DNA of 64,000 nucleotides, taken from the NCBI GenBank assembly GCA_025084515.1, contig JAJAGP010000434.1:248001-312000 (forward strand), written 5' to 3'. This DNA comes from Ancistrus triradiatus (Eukaryota > Chordata > Actinopteri > Siluriformes > Loricariidae). Below are positions 1-11,052 of the stretch, piece after piece. Under the pieces are notes generated by a model. That model was not told the origin of the DNA and did not search any database. It was given only the letters and a program-made list of their open reading frames with translations. Within the stretch, counting starts at the first letter, position 1. Each line of letters opens with the position of its first letter. Made by a program: the position numbers and the translations under genes.

Positions 1-155
1 AACATCATCACATTTTCACACAAGTCCTAAAAGTAGATAAAGAGAACCCAGTTAAACAAATGAGACCAAAATATTACACTTGGTCATTTATTTATTGAGG
101 AAAATGATCCAAAATGACATATTAGTGAGTGGCAAAAGTATGTGAACCTTTGCTT
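1..155 (+). mobile_element. Tc1-A terminal repeat fragment, cut by window edge
   Basis: This matches the long terminal inverted repeat seen in the complete Tc1-A copies at 11053 and 59569: the 'AAGTAGATAAAGAGAACCCA' stretch, then the 'TTTATTTATTGAGGAAAATG' stretch, then the 'AGTGGCAAAAGTATGTGAAC' stretch. Similarity stops near 155, where unrelated sequence begins, so only the end of a copy is present. The outermost bases of the terminus lie before the window. Confidence 0.8.
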
Positions 156-944
156 GTTCTTGTTCTTGTACTTGTTCTAAATGTAGCAGCTGCTCTCTCC
201 TTTTTCCGGTACGGCATACCACCACTGAATCCTTCAGCAGAACCCATTTTGGCCTCCCTGTGTATATATAATTAACAATCATTAATTGCAGGTATTTCAG
301 AAGCAGGCGAAGGGTTACAGCCAGTCCCTTATAATAAGGGATCATGCTGCTAAAAATATAATTTAAATCAGTGCAATTAGTCATATTGTTTCTTTCATAT
401 AAGTAAGTCATTGTCACAATGGTGAGAATAAGAATAGTGAATCAAATTAAGCTGGTTTAACAAGAAACAAGCAGAGAAGCTAAAAATCAGTAAATTAGGG
501 AAGTGACAGGGTGCGGTTGAGAGTTGCTTTTTTGCATGGTCTTCAAACGCAATGCCACTTGTGAAACGCAAAAGGCTGTCGAAGTATAGATCTGAATGGG
601 AGACAGGATACCCATGGATAAGTCTTGTCCTGTGATGAACACAGGACAAACAAAATTTTTTTCAGTTGTTTGTGTACACTATCTGACTTGATGCAGCATA
701 CAGCTGTACATGTAGCAGTAGACAGAGAGTAGAATCACTCAGTTCCTACTCATACACCACTGATAATGCACTAACCAATAAATACTATTTAGTAAGGGAT
801 GTTCAGGACACAGCTTATTCATGTCTGTTTCCACGCATCATTTAGGAGGTCAAGTAGTCTCTCTTGATTATAAAATAAATTGACAACAATTAGATGACAT
901 ACACTATTATGTTATACCACAGTTAGTTGAGAGATGCTCCAACC
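156..944. other. Spacer without recognised features
   Basis: AT-rich sequence. I see no gene, no clear repeat and no convincing reading frame. Short frames on the minus strand look like chance openings. Confidence 0.5.
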
Positions 945-1230
945 ATGCCATTATTGCACGATAACGGCACTCCGTAAGTGTTACTCTGCGGCATACACAC
1001 GGTTACGTTAGCAACGATGCCTGCCCTAAAAAAGCAGCCAAGTTTTAATGAATAAAACACTGTCAAAAAGATAGCTATAATTTGTTTCTAAAATGTATTG
1101 GTTGACCAACCTGAGCCAAAGGTTTATCACCTTTAGGATTTGGAAGTGCTGGAAAAGCGAAACGGAGTCAGTCCTTTAAATGAAACGTCCCGGCTCTTAA
1201 TGGATTCACAGCTCGACTGAAGAGCAACGA
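945..1230 (+). repeat. Dispersed repeat of unknown class, copy 1
   Basis: This segment shares an ordered series of blocks with 40860-41190: 'ATAACGGCACT', 'AAAGCAGYCAAGTT', 'AACCTGAGC', 'AAGGTTTATCACCTTTAG' and 'GAAGAGCAAC'. The blocks are in the same order and orientation with similar spacing, so this is a repeat family and not chance. I see no terminal inverted repeat. A 68-codon minus-strand frame runs across 1133-1339, but the second copy does not keep it. Confidence 0.55.
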
Positions 1231-2233
1231 GACTGAAGATCAGTTTTAGTCCCATCAACAAAAATGCTGAATCAGCTTCATCACTCACACAGACGACGTT
1301 TGCTGGAGTTAAACTCTTGAGTCTTTCATTAAACACCATCCACGGCTGATCGGAGCTTCATTCATCTGACGGGTACGGTATCTGTAAGTCCAGCTCTAAC
1401 CCAGAGAAGCTGCTGATGCTCTGTAGCTCTGCCATTACATTTCTGACTGATAAGATTAACATTAAGAGCTTAATCATACAAAGGTATAAATGCTAATCAA
1501 ATGGGATCCTAGACTTTGGTTATAACACCAGGATCTCACTCAGATTTGCTTCAGTTGGTAGAATAGTGGATCTTAGTAACAGCCTGCCTTATAAACCCCA
1601 CCCATTTTATTTGCTGAATGTAAATAAACTTTCTTTTGAATAAATTAAAACTTTCCAATCAATATATTTGTGTTTATTTTCTGTAGAATAAACAGTTATT
1701 GGTAATTCTGTTCCTCAACTTTAATGGCTGAAGGGCTTAGCCGTGGGGTAACGATAGACTGAAACTATTTTACCTTGCGGAAGGCTGATAAATCGTTTTT
1801 TCTGTGACCTTTACCTGGTGCTTACAACCACATCACTCCTGTGCCAATATCTCACGTTAAAGCACTCCCTCTCGAGTATTATTGCTTAGTTATATTTACT
1901 TCATAATATTAAGTCATTTGTCTCCAGTAACCACTACATCCACATGAGGGTTATGGTAGATCTGGATCTTAACCAATGGGTGCATAACTGGAAAGCAGCC
2001 TGGACAGGGCTCCATTCTATTCCTCCACACTTACCTTAACGCTCATAGGCATGTTGCTTGTAGAAATTTGATGAGTTGTGAACAACTCATTGTATTGTAT
2101 ACCGCTGATTGTTGAGAGGCACTCCCATACAAGGTGTCAGACTGTGAGGGGTATATGGCACATTTTGCAGGTTGGCAGATTTTCTCCCTTGATCAGGTGA
2201 ACCCGAGTCAGATCTTTGTGGCGAATGCAGCAT
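1231..2233. other. Spacer without recognised features
   Basis: The first 200 bases may still belong to the unclassified repeat at 945. Beyond that I see no coding potential and no known element. Confidence 0.4.
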
Positions 2234-2378
2234 CTGGAGATTGAGTACCTGGAGTAAATCCACACAGACACAGAGAGGACATGCAAACTTCATACAGGCT
2301 GAGTCCATTGTTGGGATCGAACTGGGAATCTCTGGAGCTGTGACGCAACTGTCCTAACTACTGGTGCCAACATGCTGC
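2234..2378 (-). mobile_element. SINE-2 fragment (tRNA-derived)
   Basis: Read on the minus strand this gives the SINE-2 head with 'GTTCGATCCC'-like box B (here 'GGGATCGAACTGGG' on plus), then 'TTTGCATGTCCTC' and 'GTGTGGATTTACTCCAGG'. It is the 5' half of the family seen complete at 3251. The 3' tail is missing or too diverged. Confidence 0.65.
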
Positions 2379-3237
2379 TCCTGGAAGTTAATACTGAAGT
2401 AAAAAACCAGTTTAACTAACTTGCTGATCTATTTGAAGGTCAACATGGTGTATTTCGGAGATGTCAGTGTCTGACTAAATCAAAACAATATGTGGACAAT
2501 GTGATTAAATTTACTTATTTTTTCAATAAATTAATGTAAGAAATGAATGTCCCACTATGAAAAAGTGTTCAACACTAAAATACTTTTAAACAGGCTTGTC
2601 AATCTTTGTAGTTAACTGAACAACTCATCAGCTTTAAGAACCAAGATTGCAAGTAGTCTAAAGTCAAACGCATCTTGAATAAAGAATTCGGCATTTTCCT
2701 TTCCACTTTGTGAGATATAGTTATATCATTGTTAGGACTGTCAAAATTAACATGTTAGTGCCTTTAATATTTTAATGTCAATCATTTTTAATGTTGCTAA
2801 TTGCATTTTTGTTCCTTGATGTATTTGTAGCCTATTCCCTACGTTTTACATACCGTGTACAACACTTTTAGCCTATAGGGAACAGGAGTATTGAGGGCAG
2901 TAAACAATTCTGACAGCACCTTATACAGCTTTGCTCATCACCGTGTGACTGCACATTTCATAAACTATGCAGTTTGACACATGCCTGGCACATGAGATAA
3001 CAGATTACACATTTTGCCCACTTTTTACCCCACTTAATACAGTGTCTGGAAAGTCTTACAGAATTTGCAGAGTGCAGATGAGCACCTAATCTTAGCAGGA
3101 TGCCAGTCTATAACACAGTTGGGAAGGGACACTGTTGCAGTACCAGGGAATGATCCTTCCATCAGGCCACCCCTCATTTAGACATGGCCAGTTGTACCTA
3201 ATGAATGAACACCTTCAATTAAAAAAGTATTGTTCTG
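2379..3237. other. Spacer without recognised features
   Basis: AT-rich sequence with no long reading frame and no repeat I can name. Confidence 0.45.
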
Positions 3238-3250
3238 ATAATCACTATTG

Positions 3251-3541
3251 TGGGGTGGCACGCTGGCTCAAAGGGTAGCACTGTTGCCCACAATGAGAAA
3301 GTGTTGGGTTCGATCCCAGGAGCAGTCTGGGTCCTCCCCGTGTCTGTGTGGGTTTACTCCGAGTGCTCCGGTTTCCTCCCACAGTCCAAAGACATGCTTT
3401 AGGTTAATTTATTATGCTATAATGGCCCTAGTGTGTGAGTGTGTGTGCCCTACGATGGATTGCCTTGCGCCCTATGCCACCAGCTAGGCATCGTATCTCC
3501 CGCGACCTGAGAAAGGATTAATTTGAAGAATTAATGTATGA
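3251..3541 (+). mobile_element. SINE-2, full-length copy with target-site duplication
   Basis: A tRNA-derived SINE. An A-box-like 'TGGCTCAAAGGGTAGCAC' is followed about 45 bases later by a B box 'GGTTCGATCCC', the internal promoter of RNA polymerase III. The body carries the fish-wide 'TTTCCTCCCACAGTCCAAAG' block. Flanks 3238-3250 and 3542-3554 are 13-base direct repeats with one mismatch (ATAATCACTATTG and ATAATCACAATTG), the mark of LINE-driven insertion. The 79-codon plus-strand frame here is a by-product of the SINE. Confidence 0.85.
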
Positions 3542-3554
3542 ATAATCACAATTG

Positions 3555-4713
3555 AGTAAGTAAGAAATGCAGTCAGCTGAAGCTTAAATTGTCTAATCAT
3601 ATGCTGTGTTTTTTAAATCAATATGATTACATTAGTGTTCATGCAAAAAAAAGATTAATGATGATAAATGTGAAGTGAAGAAATTGTGTAAATAACGCAA
3701 TTAAATATTTTAATTGTTAGACACTACTCTTCATTACTCACTGTTTTAAAATTTTTGTTGGCATTTTAACTTGTATTACATTAACAACTATTAAGCCCCA
3801 ACAAGCAAGACCTACAGACATATCTGTCATTTTAATTTTATGTTGTAAAGGTAAAGATATTTTAGCCATCAAGACTTGATTTAGCTCACTTTTTACTTAC
3901 AATGTTACAATACAGTGAAAATTTTTATTTACTGCTATGCTGATATTTCCATCAGTCTCATGAATCCCCAGAAATGTTACAGTGAACGTCTTAGAAACTC
4001 TGACCCTCCCACTGAGAAACCCTGCTATAAAGACATAAATGTATTCTGTTGGTGAGATACAGTATGTGTGTGCATGTGTCTGCACATCCAGTTACAAATC
4101 GTTGCAGTTCAAGTTCATCACTGGTCATGTCCCTCATGACTAGCGCAAGAGTGCAATAGCTTTCTGGGTTGGGATTCCGCCTTCCATTATCTCTTTAATG
4201 TTTAGATACTGAATCCAATTTAAGCTGCTATTTGTGCACTTCATGGTTCTCTTCATTATCACACTGCTGAAACATGTCTCCCAGACGCAGTCAACCAGGG
4301 TGGCCTTCTGAAGCGTAATGGTGCTTTAAATGGCCGTGTCTGGTGATGATAGAAGCCCATTCAATGCCTAGCAGAAGCATTTATGAGACTTCTCAGAAAC
4401 TGTGAGCACGGCCTCTTAATAAAAGGATTGCTACTTTCACATAATGGAAATCAAAGAGCTTCTTTCCTGCTTTAGCACCTCGATACGCATTGTACAGGAT
4501 AAAGGGGAATGGTTAATTACTGGAATTAGGCAGCATATTGCCTGTGGAGGGACTAATTGCAACTAAATGCCATTTTGCTGTGACTAACTGCTTTAAGAAA
4601 CTCAATAGTTGGATGTTAAATTAGCATTCAAAAATGATGGCATTTCTAAAGTATACTATAGGAAATTCATTATTGCACAAAATAAGATTAACAACACAAA
4701 GAAGTGGTAGTAT
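3555..4713. other. Spacer without recognised features
   Basis: No gene or element recognised. Reading frames are short and lack codon structure. Confidence 0.45.
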
Positions 4714-4790
4714 TGGTGGCACATAGCTCCAGACACCTGGGATTGATGCCAATGTGGTTACTTTGTGTGAAATAAAGCATGTTCTCCTGT
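4714..4790 (+). repeat. Decayed SINE-2 head fragment
   Basis: 'GGTGGCACATAGCTCCAGACACCTGGGATTGATGCC' in short pieces resembles the SINE-2 head with its B box changed to 'GGGATTGATGCC'. It lies immediately before a SINE-1 copy. Weak call. Confidence 0.35.
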
Positions 4791-4977
4791 GGACTGTGGT
4801 AGCCTAGTGGCTAATGTACTTGACTACCCAGAAGGTCCAGGGTTCAAATTCCACCTCTGCCAAGCTGCCACACTTGGGTCACTGAGCAAGACCCTTAACC
4901 CACAACTGCTTGGATTGTAAGACTGCATCAGTTGTAAGTCGGATAAGGGCGTCTGCTGAACGACATAAATGTAAATG
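4791..4977 (+). mobile_element. SINE-1 (tRNA-derived)
   Basis: A tRNA-like head with A box 'TAGCCTAGTGGCTAATG' and B box 'GGTTCAAATTCC' is followed by 'GAGCAAGACCCTTAACCC' and a tail 'GGATAAGGGCGTCTGCTG' ending in TAAATG repeats. The tail block is widely shared by fish SINEs and L2-type LINEs. The flanks GTTCTCCTGT and GTTCTTCATG may be a decayed target duplication. Confidence 0.85.
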
Positions 4978-5496
4978 TTCTTCATGTGTCCTTGTTGGTT
5001 TCCTTCTGATATTCCGTCTTCTTCTCTGGTCACAAATAATGGCATTCGATAGGCTTCTGGCATCCTGTCCAGCATTTCTTTCACAGAGCTGTTTCCAAAC
5101 TAAAATAAAATGGAAAATATAGAAAAAAATATGATACAAAGTGAAATGTCTGGGGTTGGCACTGCTGCTTCAGAAGATGAGTAAGGGGTAGGTGGGAATT
5201 AAATAATCAACCATAACTATAATTTTTGGTTTCCAAGTAATGGAGGGGCGTTCTCTCTGTCTTTCTCACTGTATATCCTGTGTCACCAGGATTCTGTTGA
5301 ATCATCATAGTTAATAAAAAGAAAGGCTTAAAAATGTGGAGAAAGGATAAATTGCTACTGCCTTGGGACTTATTTGCCTTTTCAAACTCTCTTTGGTATT
5401 TTCTAAAGGTGGAGCAGGGTTTCTCTTTCACACGCACATGCAAATGATTTTGAACTGCAAGGTGAATTTCAGGTCAAGCTGGAGTGTGCATCACGG
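4978..5496. other. Spacer without recognised features
   Basis: Minus-strand frames near 4824-5139 overlap the SINE and have no independent support. Nothing else recognised. Confidence 0.4.
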
Positions 5497-5775
5497 GTGC
5501 AGCTGAAAGATAAAACTGACTGTGAATGCGAAACAGAAAATTTCACACTAAGCGGCTGGCTGCAGTGGCTAGATGACAGGCCAGTGCAGCAACACTCCAG
5601 TGACATTCACCCCAGTGATATTCATCAGCAGCTCCTAGCGCTTGGAGCCCAGCACAGGCCCGTTGACCTACCACGCTATGAAGGGAGCCGTGCTTGGCAA
5701 TGCTGTGAGGCTCAGCTACAATTGGTGGCTAACATTATGGCTGGAACATGGCGACTGTGTGGCAGTACAAAGAAC
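5497..5775 (+). pseudogene. Ty3/gypsy-type gag remnant, N-terminal part
   Basis: An open plus-strand frame contains 'DLPRYEGSRAW' followed by 'EAQLQLVAN' (about 5665-5735). This has the shape of the capsid start in fish Ty3/gypsy gag proteins, where an 'LPrfdGs..W' motif leads into a helix with 'yeaqfeLla'. The expected continuation after the helix is lost: the frame runs into an unrelated SINE-2 at about 5870. It reads in the same direction as the zinc-knuckle remnant at 6086, so the two are probably one gag gene split by the SINE. No protease, reverse transcriptase or LTR is visible nearby. Similarity is judged by eye and could be over-read; call is moderate. Confidence 0.45.
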
Positions 5776-5869
5776 TTTGGCACTCAAAGAGTATGGGCTT
5801 TATTTCATTTAACATTGCTTTCTGCATCAATGGCTATTCAAGATAAGAACAAGGTTACATTGATACTAG

Positions 5870-6085
5870 TCAGTCACACTCACACCATTCCAATTTAAAG
5901 TGACCAATTAACCTAATGCATGTCTTTGTGATGTGGGAGAAAACCGGAGCACCTAGAGTAAACCCACATGTACACGGAGGACATGCAAACTCTACACAGG
6001 CAGAATCTGAGGCCGGGATCGAATCTGGGATAACTGGAGCTGTGAGGTGACTGCGCTAACTGCATGTGCCACTATGTCCTGGTGC
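5870..6085 (-). mobile_element. SINE-2 inserted in gag remnant
   Basis: On the minus strand this has the SINE-2 head (B box seen as 'GGGATCGAATCTGGG' on plus), then 'TTTGCATGTCCTCCGTG', 'GGTTTACTCTAGGTGCTCCG' and 'TTAGGTTAATTGG'. It separates two gag-like segments in the same orientation. Confidence 0.75.
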
Positions 6086-6520
6086 TCAAGCTTTCCAAGG
6101 TTTTCTGGATTTACTAGCATCTGAACCTGGCAAACTTGGTGTACTCTGAGCAGCTCATGCAAAAGGTTGAGCATATTCAGTGGAGCCAAGTACTCTAGTC
6201 TGCCAGGCCTAACTGCACTTCCCTCTGGGAGTGCAACAAGACCTGGCTTTGGAAGCCTTCTTTGGCACACTGATGCCTGATTACTTACAACTGCACACTC
6301 GTCTGCCAGCACCAGCCATGATGAAGCAGACAGTTGAGGAGGCAAAGAGAGTGGAGAGAGCGCTATCCTAAAATCTCCCACCTCCGCTGACGCTGTCACA
6401 GATTGTGTGTTGCCGGTGCAGAAAGCAAGGACACAAAGTGAGGCACTATAGAGAATCAGTGGAAAAATGGTGAGAGCCAGTCTGCCATTGGTGATTGAAT
6501 ACAAGACCTCTCAACCTTGC
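6086..6520 (+). pseudogene. Ty3/gypsy-type gag remnant with degenerate zinc knuckle
   Basis: The plus strand reads 'ALEAFFGTLMPDYLQL' from about 6235, then 'TVEEAKRVERAL', one in-frame TAA at about 6369, and in the same frame 'VCCRCRKQGHKVRHY' at about 6403-6447. The last stretch fits the retroelement nucleocapsid knuckle C-x2-C-x4-H-x4-C except that the final cysteine is tyrosine. Capsid C-terminus, linker and knuckle are in gag order. The element is dead: a stop, a lost zinc ligand and no pol. A 170-codon minus-strand frame at 5992-6504 is antisense to this and is not taken as a gene. Confidence 0.5.
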
Positions 6521-6949
6521 CAACCAAGTGTGTAGGCAGGTGTATTGGATAGCAGCATGGACTCAGGATTTAGTGTGGCATTAACAGAATATCTCTTATG
6601 GCATTAGTGAAAATTGGGTCCACAATTTCCTTAACACTGTAAGATCAGGTTTGCTCAATTAGGGCTTTTAGCCTACTGCTCTGAGACAATGCTTAAAAGT
6701 GCTTTTCACAGCAGATTGCCAGTAGAAAGATCAAAGAGATGGCTGCTGCCAGTGTCATCCGGCAGCTTGTGCTGGTCAAGAAAAAGAATAGTTAGTGGTG
6801 CTGTTGTGTGCCATGCCACTGTTACTTGCTGCTACTAACATGCACCCACTGGGTTGCTGGGTCATGGTGGTTAAGCCTCAGCAGTGGCTACTGACAAGTG
6901 GTGCTCCCTGAGGATGCCTATAGAAAAGACTTATGAAAATAATTATGGC
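6521..6949. other. Spacer, possibly decayed retroelement
   Basis: It follows the gag remnant and could be its decayed downstream part, but I can read no protease or polymerase motif. Confidence 0.35.
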
Positions 6950-7133
6950 AATTCAGGACAGGGGCAACAAAAGACTAGCATAGTTGTGTAATGCTATTTA
7001 AAAATAAAAAAGTAAAAAATAATTTAGAAACACCTCACAATATGTCAACTAATTAGGAAAATTGGCAACAGGCCAGTAACATGATTGGGTATAAAAAAGC
7101 ATTTCAAAGAGGCTGAGTCTTTGAGAAGCAAAG

Positions 7134-8356
7134 ATGGGTAGGGGTTCCATAGCGCCACAAGGCAGGTAGGCAATTTTAAGAAAACATGTTGAAAGCAACG
7201 AATGCTGTTAGACAGTAAAAATGTAAACTACATAATTCATGTGGGTTGTAATAATTCCAGTTGATTTGCCAATTTATTTTGTTTTGTTCAATAAGAAGTT
7301 ATAGTTTTGTATGAATTATAATATTTAAAAATTTATTTCAGTGGAGTTTGGATGCAAAGCACATGCACATGTATGTCAGAGCAGGAGGAATATTGAAATA
7401 TTGAAAATACTCTGATCTACAAAAGGGGGGCACTGCAGAAAAAGTCTGGGAAGCACTGCCATATCGGAATAATTCAAGAATAACATATTTCAGTGTAAAA
7501 TAGCAAATAACTTTGGGATTTCATCATCTACGGTACACAACACCATTAAAAAATTCAGAGAACATGTCTGAATGCAAGGGACAGGCTGAGAACCAATATT
7601 GGATAGCCCTGATCTTCTCGCTCGGGACAGCAAAATTCTGTAGTGAAAACACTTTTAAAAACCACTGCCTGTGAACATAGTTCATCTCTGCAAATGCAAA
7701 TTAAAAATCTACCATACACACAAGAAACCATACACAGCCAAACACAGAAGACATAAATATATAAACAGTATCCCAAAACGCAGCCACCTTCTCTGGGCTC
7801 AAGCTCAATTAATATGAAGCAAGGTGGAAGTGTCCTGTGGTCCAATAAATCTAAATTTGAATTTCTTTTTGGAAAGCTTGGATGGAATGTCCTCCAGGGT
7901 AAAGAGTAAACAGACCACCCAGCTTTTTATCAGCACACAGTTCAAAAGCCAGCATCCATCATGGCAAGAGGTGCACATGGCATAGTGTAGGTGACTGCTA
8001 ATGCTGAATGATGTATACAGGATTTGCTACGTATGCTGCCATCCAGACAAAGTCTTTTTCAGGGAATTCCTGAATGGCAATGCCAAAACACTTTCTGCAT
8101 GTACTGTATCACAACAGCATGGCTCTGTAGCAAAAGAGTCCGGGTGCTAAGCTGGCCTGCTTGCTCATCCACTGAAAACATTTGGAGCATTATGAAATGA
8201 AAAATTCAACAAAAGGAGACCCGAACTATACAGCTGAAGTCCTACATAAAGCAAGAATGGGAAAATATTTCACTTTCCAAACTACAGCAATTGGTCTCCT
8301 CAGTTCCCAAATGCTTTGAGTGTTGGTAAAAGAAGAGGTGATGCAATGCAGTGGAA
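7134..8356 (+). pseudogene. Tc1-F transposase pseudogene
   Basis: DDE-class cut-and-paste transposase, ruined by stops, deletions and an inserted hAT piece (7182-7470). The likely start is the ATG at 7134. The segment 'VLWSNKSKFEF' (about 7832-7864) corresponds to the usual 'VLWSDESKFEI'; the first catalytic aspartate is Asn and the next Glu is Lys. Around 8070 the second aspartate of the 'QDNA' motif reads 'GNA'. Near 8170 the 'SPDLSPIENIW' motif has lost several codons, leaving 'STENIW'. No functional product is possible. Confidence 0.7.
7182..7470 (+). mobile_element. Non-autonomous hAT-like remnant, copy 1
   Basis: It shares an ordered set of blocks with 33680-33951 and 43553-43941: 'GTTGAAAGCAAYGRATGCTG', 'ACAGTAAA.AATGTAA', 'TTGTATGA.TTA', 'GGGGCACTG.AG.A', and a terminus like 'TGGGAA.CACT'. 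There is no coding potential. The Tc1-F sequence resumes on both sides, so it inserted into that element. Confidence 0.6.
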
Positions 8357-8571
8357 AACATGCTCCTGTCCCAATTTTTTTAAGCATGTTGCTGGGATCA
8401 AATTCCAACTGTCTACAGTTTTCAGAAACAATAAAATCTCACAGTTTCAACCTTTGATATATTTATCATTGTAATATTTTCAATCAAATATAAAACTCAA
8501 ATGATCTGCACATTGTTGCATTCTTTTGTTATTTACATTTAGCACAGGGTAACAACTTTATTAGAAACCAG

Positions 8572-10062
8572 ACTGTAATTGCATGTAACTTAGTAACACA
8601 GTGGACTATAAACCCATACTATATTTACTATAACATCACTTTACATGACTGGCTGTGTCTGAGAGAGAGAGGCCAGTTGAGGTATCATCCTTTGGTCATT
8701 CTGAATAAAGGTAGTCTGGTAATGCTGCTGATGCAAAAAACATTACATTGCAGTTGAAATTGCACTCTAAAACTCTGAACTAGCAAAGCACGTAATTATA
8801 ACTAAAGCTACTATGTATTTTTGATTTAAAAAGGACATTCTTGTGAACAGAGGACGGTGAATAGAGCTGGAATCCACAAACAAGTACAATAGAAAGCCCA
8901 TATGGATGCACTCATTCCAGGTAGAAAAGTGGGGTGACCTTTCCCTTCATCACCTGACAGCTCTTCACAGACCAACCAGCACAGAGAGCCTTGAGTTTGT
9001 CTGGAAGAATGACAGGTAATCTGTGGTAGTAGTGAAGTATTAAAAAAGAGAAAGAGATAGACACAGAGAGAGAAAAGGTCAAAGTTACATCACTTCCTTG
9101 TTTTTTTAGACTCTCTGGTGAGTCCTTAGCTCATAAGGCTTACAGGTGCAACCACTGCTAGGGTTCAAACTGTTGAGGAAATCTTTCCCAATATACACAA
9201 GCAAGTAACATGCAGTCAGGTTTAAAAGTTTATCTATAGATCTGCTTTACAAAGTGAAAACGTTCCATTTAAAATAACTTTTAGAAAGTACCTTCAAGAA
9301 CTTCTGATTACCAGCTCAATTAGGTTACAGCCCAGACAGCAAAAATACCAAAGGTAGGTGATAAAGACCTAAGGAAACATGGCATTTGATTTGGGCCCTG
9401 GCTGTAAGTAGCCAGATTGGAGACTTTTCAGTGCTAATATTTTAACTATAATAAATTGTGAACTTTAATGTCATGATATACAGTAGCCTAAATGCTGTCT
9501 AGTCACATTCTCTTGATTGTCAGTCAGGATAACGCAGAGAAATGAAAATCTACACAAAAATCTGTTACGCAGTTAGATAGTAAACCAATTCAAGGCAGAA
9601 CTCATGGTGACAGTATGCACATTGTGATTAAAAAAAAAAACTGTACGATTATACAAAAACTCCAGAAGAGAGAAATTATACAGATTTAGAGATTGGAAAA
9701 CAAATTTTCTCCATTGCATATGTCTGTTGTTGTTTTTTATTTTATTTTTAGCATGAAGATCTGTTAAGGATGTGTCAGAAACTCTTATAGGTTCTCCTTA
9801 TCACGTTTATCCAAATCTCTTGACACACTATTCACACATATCTCTATCCAGATCTCTTGACACTCTATTCTTTGTCTTCAGTTTTCTTTGTTTTCACATC
9901 TTTCTTTTCACTTTGTCAAACTTTACATCCTTTAACGTTTATCTTTTCTTTGAAATGTTTCACTTCTCACAAGTTCCCCTTGTCAGCTTTGTTTGTGTAA
10001 TTCTCTTGTCACTTTGTCATATTTTGCTTTCTAACACACTCAAACAAAACCGTTTTCCACAA
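8572..10062. other. Spacer without recognised features
   Basis: AT-rich. A T-rich 100-codon plus-strand frame at 9772-10074 consists of low-complexity TTTCT-type sequence and is not taken as a gene. Confidence 0.4.
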
Positions 10063-10222
10063 ATGAATAAATGACCAAGTATAATATTTTTGTTTCATTT
10101 GTTTAACTGGGTTCTCTTTATCTACTTTTAGGACTTGTGTGAAAATCTGATGATGTTTTAGGTCATAGTTATGCAGAAACATAGAAAATTCTAAAGGATT
10201 CACAAACTTTCGAGCACCACTG
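10063..10222 (-). mobile_element. Solo Tc1-A terminal repeat
   Basis: This is the right-hand terminal repeat of Tc1-A, running from the 'AATAAATGACCAAGTATAAT' block to the terminus 'CGAGCACCACTG' next to TA at 10223-10224. No transposase or matching left end is nearby, so it is an isolated end. Confidence 0.8.
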
Positions 10223-10224
10223 TA

Positions 10225-11050
10225 TGCCTCGGCAGGCAGCTGTAACTCACCCAGGGCTGATTTGCCCCAGAGCACTTTGGGAGCACTTTAATCTCTCCAG
10301 TTATGACAAGCCACCTTAAACCTCACTGCCACCCTCACGGGTTAGAAGTGGAGTTGCAATGCTGGACAGTACCTTTGCTGGACACAGGAGGTGATGCAGG
10401 GTTGACCTGAGCTGCATCTCTTCTGGCCAGAGGTGCAGCTCATCCCCATACAGAATGACAATGGTGACAAGTAATAAAATACATTTATTGATGCAATTAT
10501 CATCTTATCCAGAGACGATATGGCAGATCAACAGGAAATAAATTATTGTTTATGGGGGACAGTCTTAATGGTCGTTTCTGAACATGTCAATCATAAGCAA
10601 ACAGCATCAAGCAAGAGGAAGAGTAGTCATAATTATAAACTCACTGACAGAAATAGATGGACTTTCAGAGAATAGTTGCTAAATGTCCCAAAGGATGAGC
10701 TTTGAATAAAGCTAGAATTCTGCAAACGGTGTAAGCAGATTGTAGAGAACCAAAAGTCCCCTCTGGTGCAAACATAAGGTTCTCATATTTCTTGAGCTAG
10801 TAGTTTGTTGAACAGGTTCGTGGCTTAAAAATCACTGAATCTTTACAGGAAACTCTAGAGTTTAGACTATAGCTTAGATCACCATCGCCTTCATCCAAAG
10901 AACTTTAATTTTTTCTTCATTAAGACTGGCCACATACCTCACCACAAGCCATTCATTACCTGTATAATAAGAGGAACTAAAGCTAGTCTTAGGGCCTTGG
11001 TATTAATATATAGTATTCAAATGGTTCCATGTCATTTTGTCCATCCATTG
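10225..11050. other. Spacer without recognised features
   Basis: No gene or element recognised. Confidence 0.45.
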
Positions 11051-11052
11051 TA

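Larger units (their letters stand above)
6950..8571 (+). mobile_element. Tc1-F element, old copy
   Basis: Blocks along the whole length match, in order, a Tc1-like fish family whose ends read 'ACAACCCCAA.TC.GAAAAAG': 'GACAGGGGCAAC', 'GAGGCTGAGTCTTTGAGAAG', 'CAAAAGCCAGCATCC', 'TATGCTGCCATCCAGAC', 'AGAGTCCGGGTGCTAA' and 'CTGGTCTCCTCAGTTCCCAAA'. The right end fades near 8571. Matches to the family are from memory. A hAT remnant interrupts the 5' part. Confidence 0.75.

Noticed and set aside
5992..6504. 170-codon minus-strand frame
   Set aside because: It is antisense to the gag remnant and crosses a SINE; no domain, no splice context.
9772..10074. 100-codon Phe/Leu/Ser-rich plus frame that resembles a membrane protein
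   Set aside because: It arises from T-rich low-complexity sequence and runs into a Tc1-A terminal repeat.
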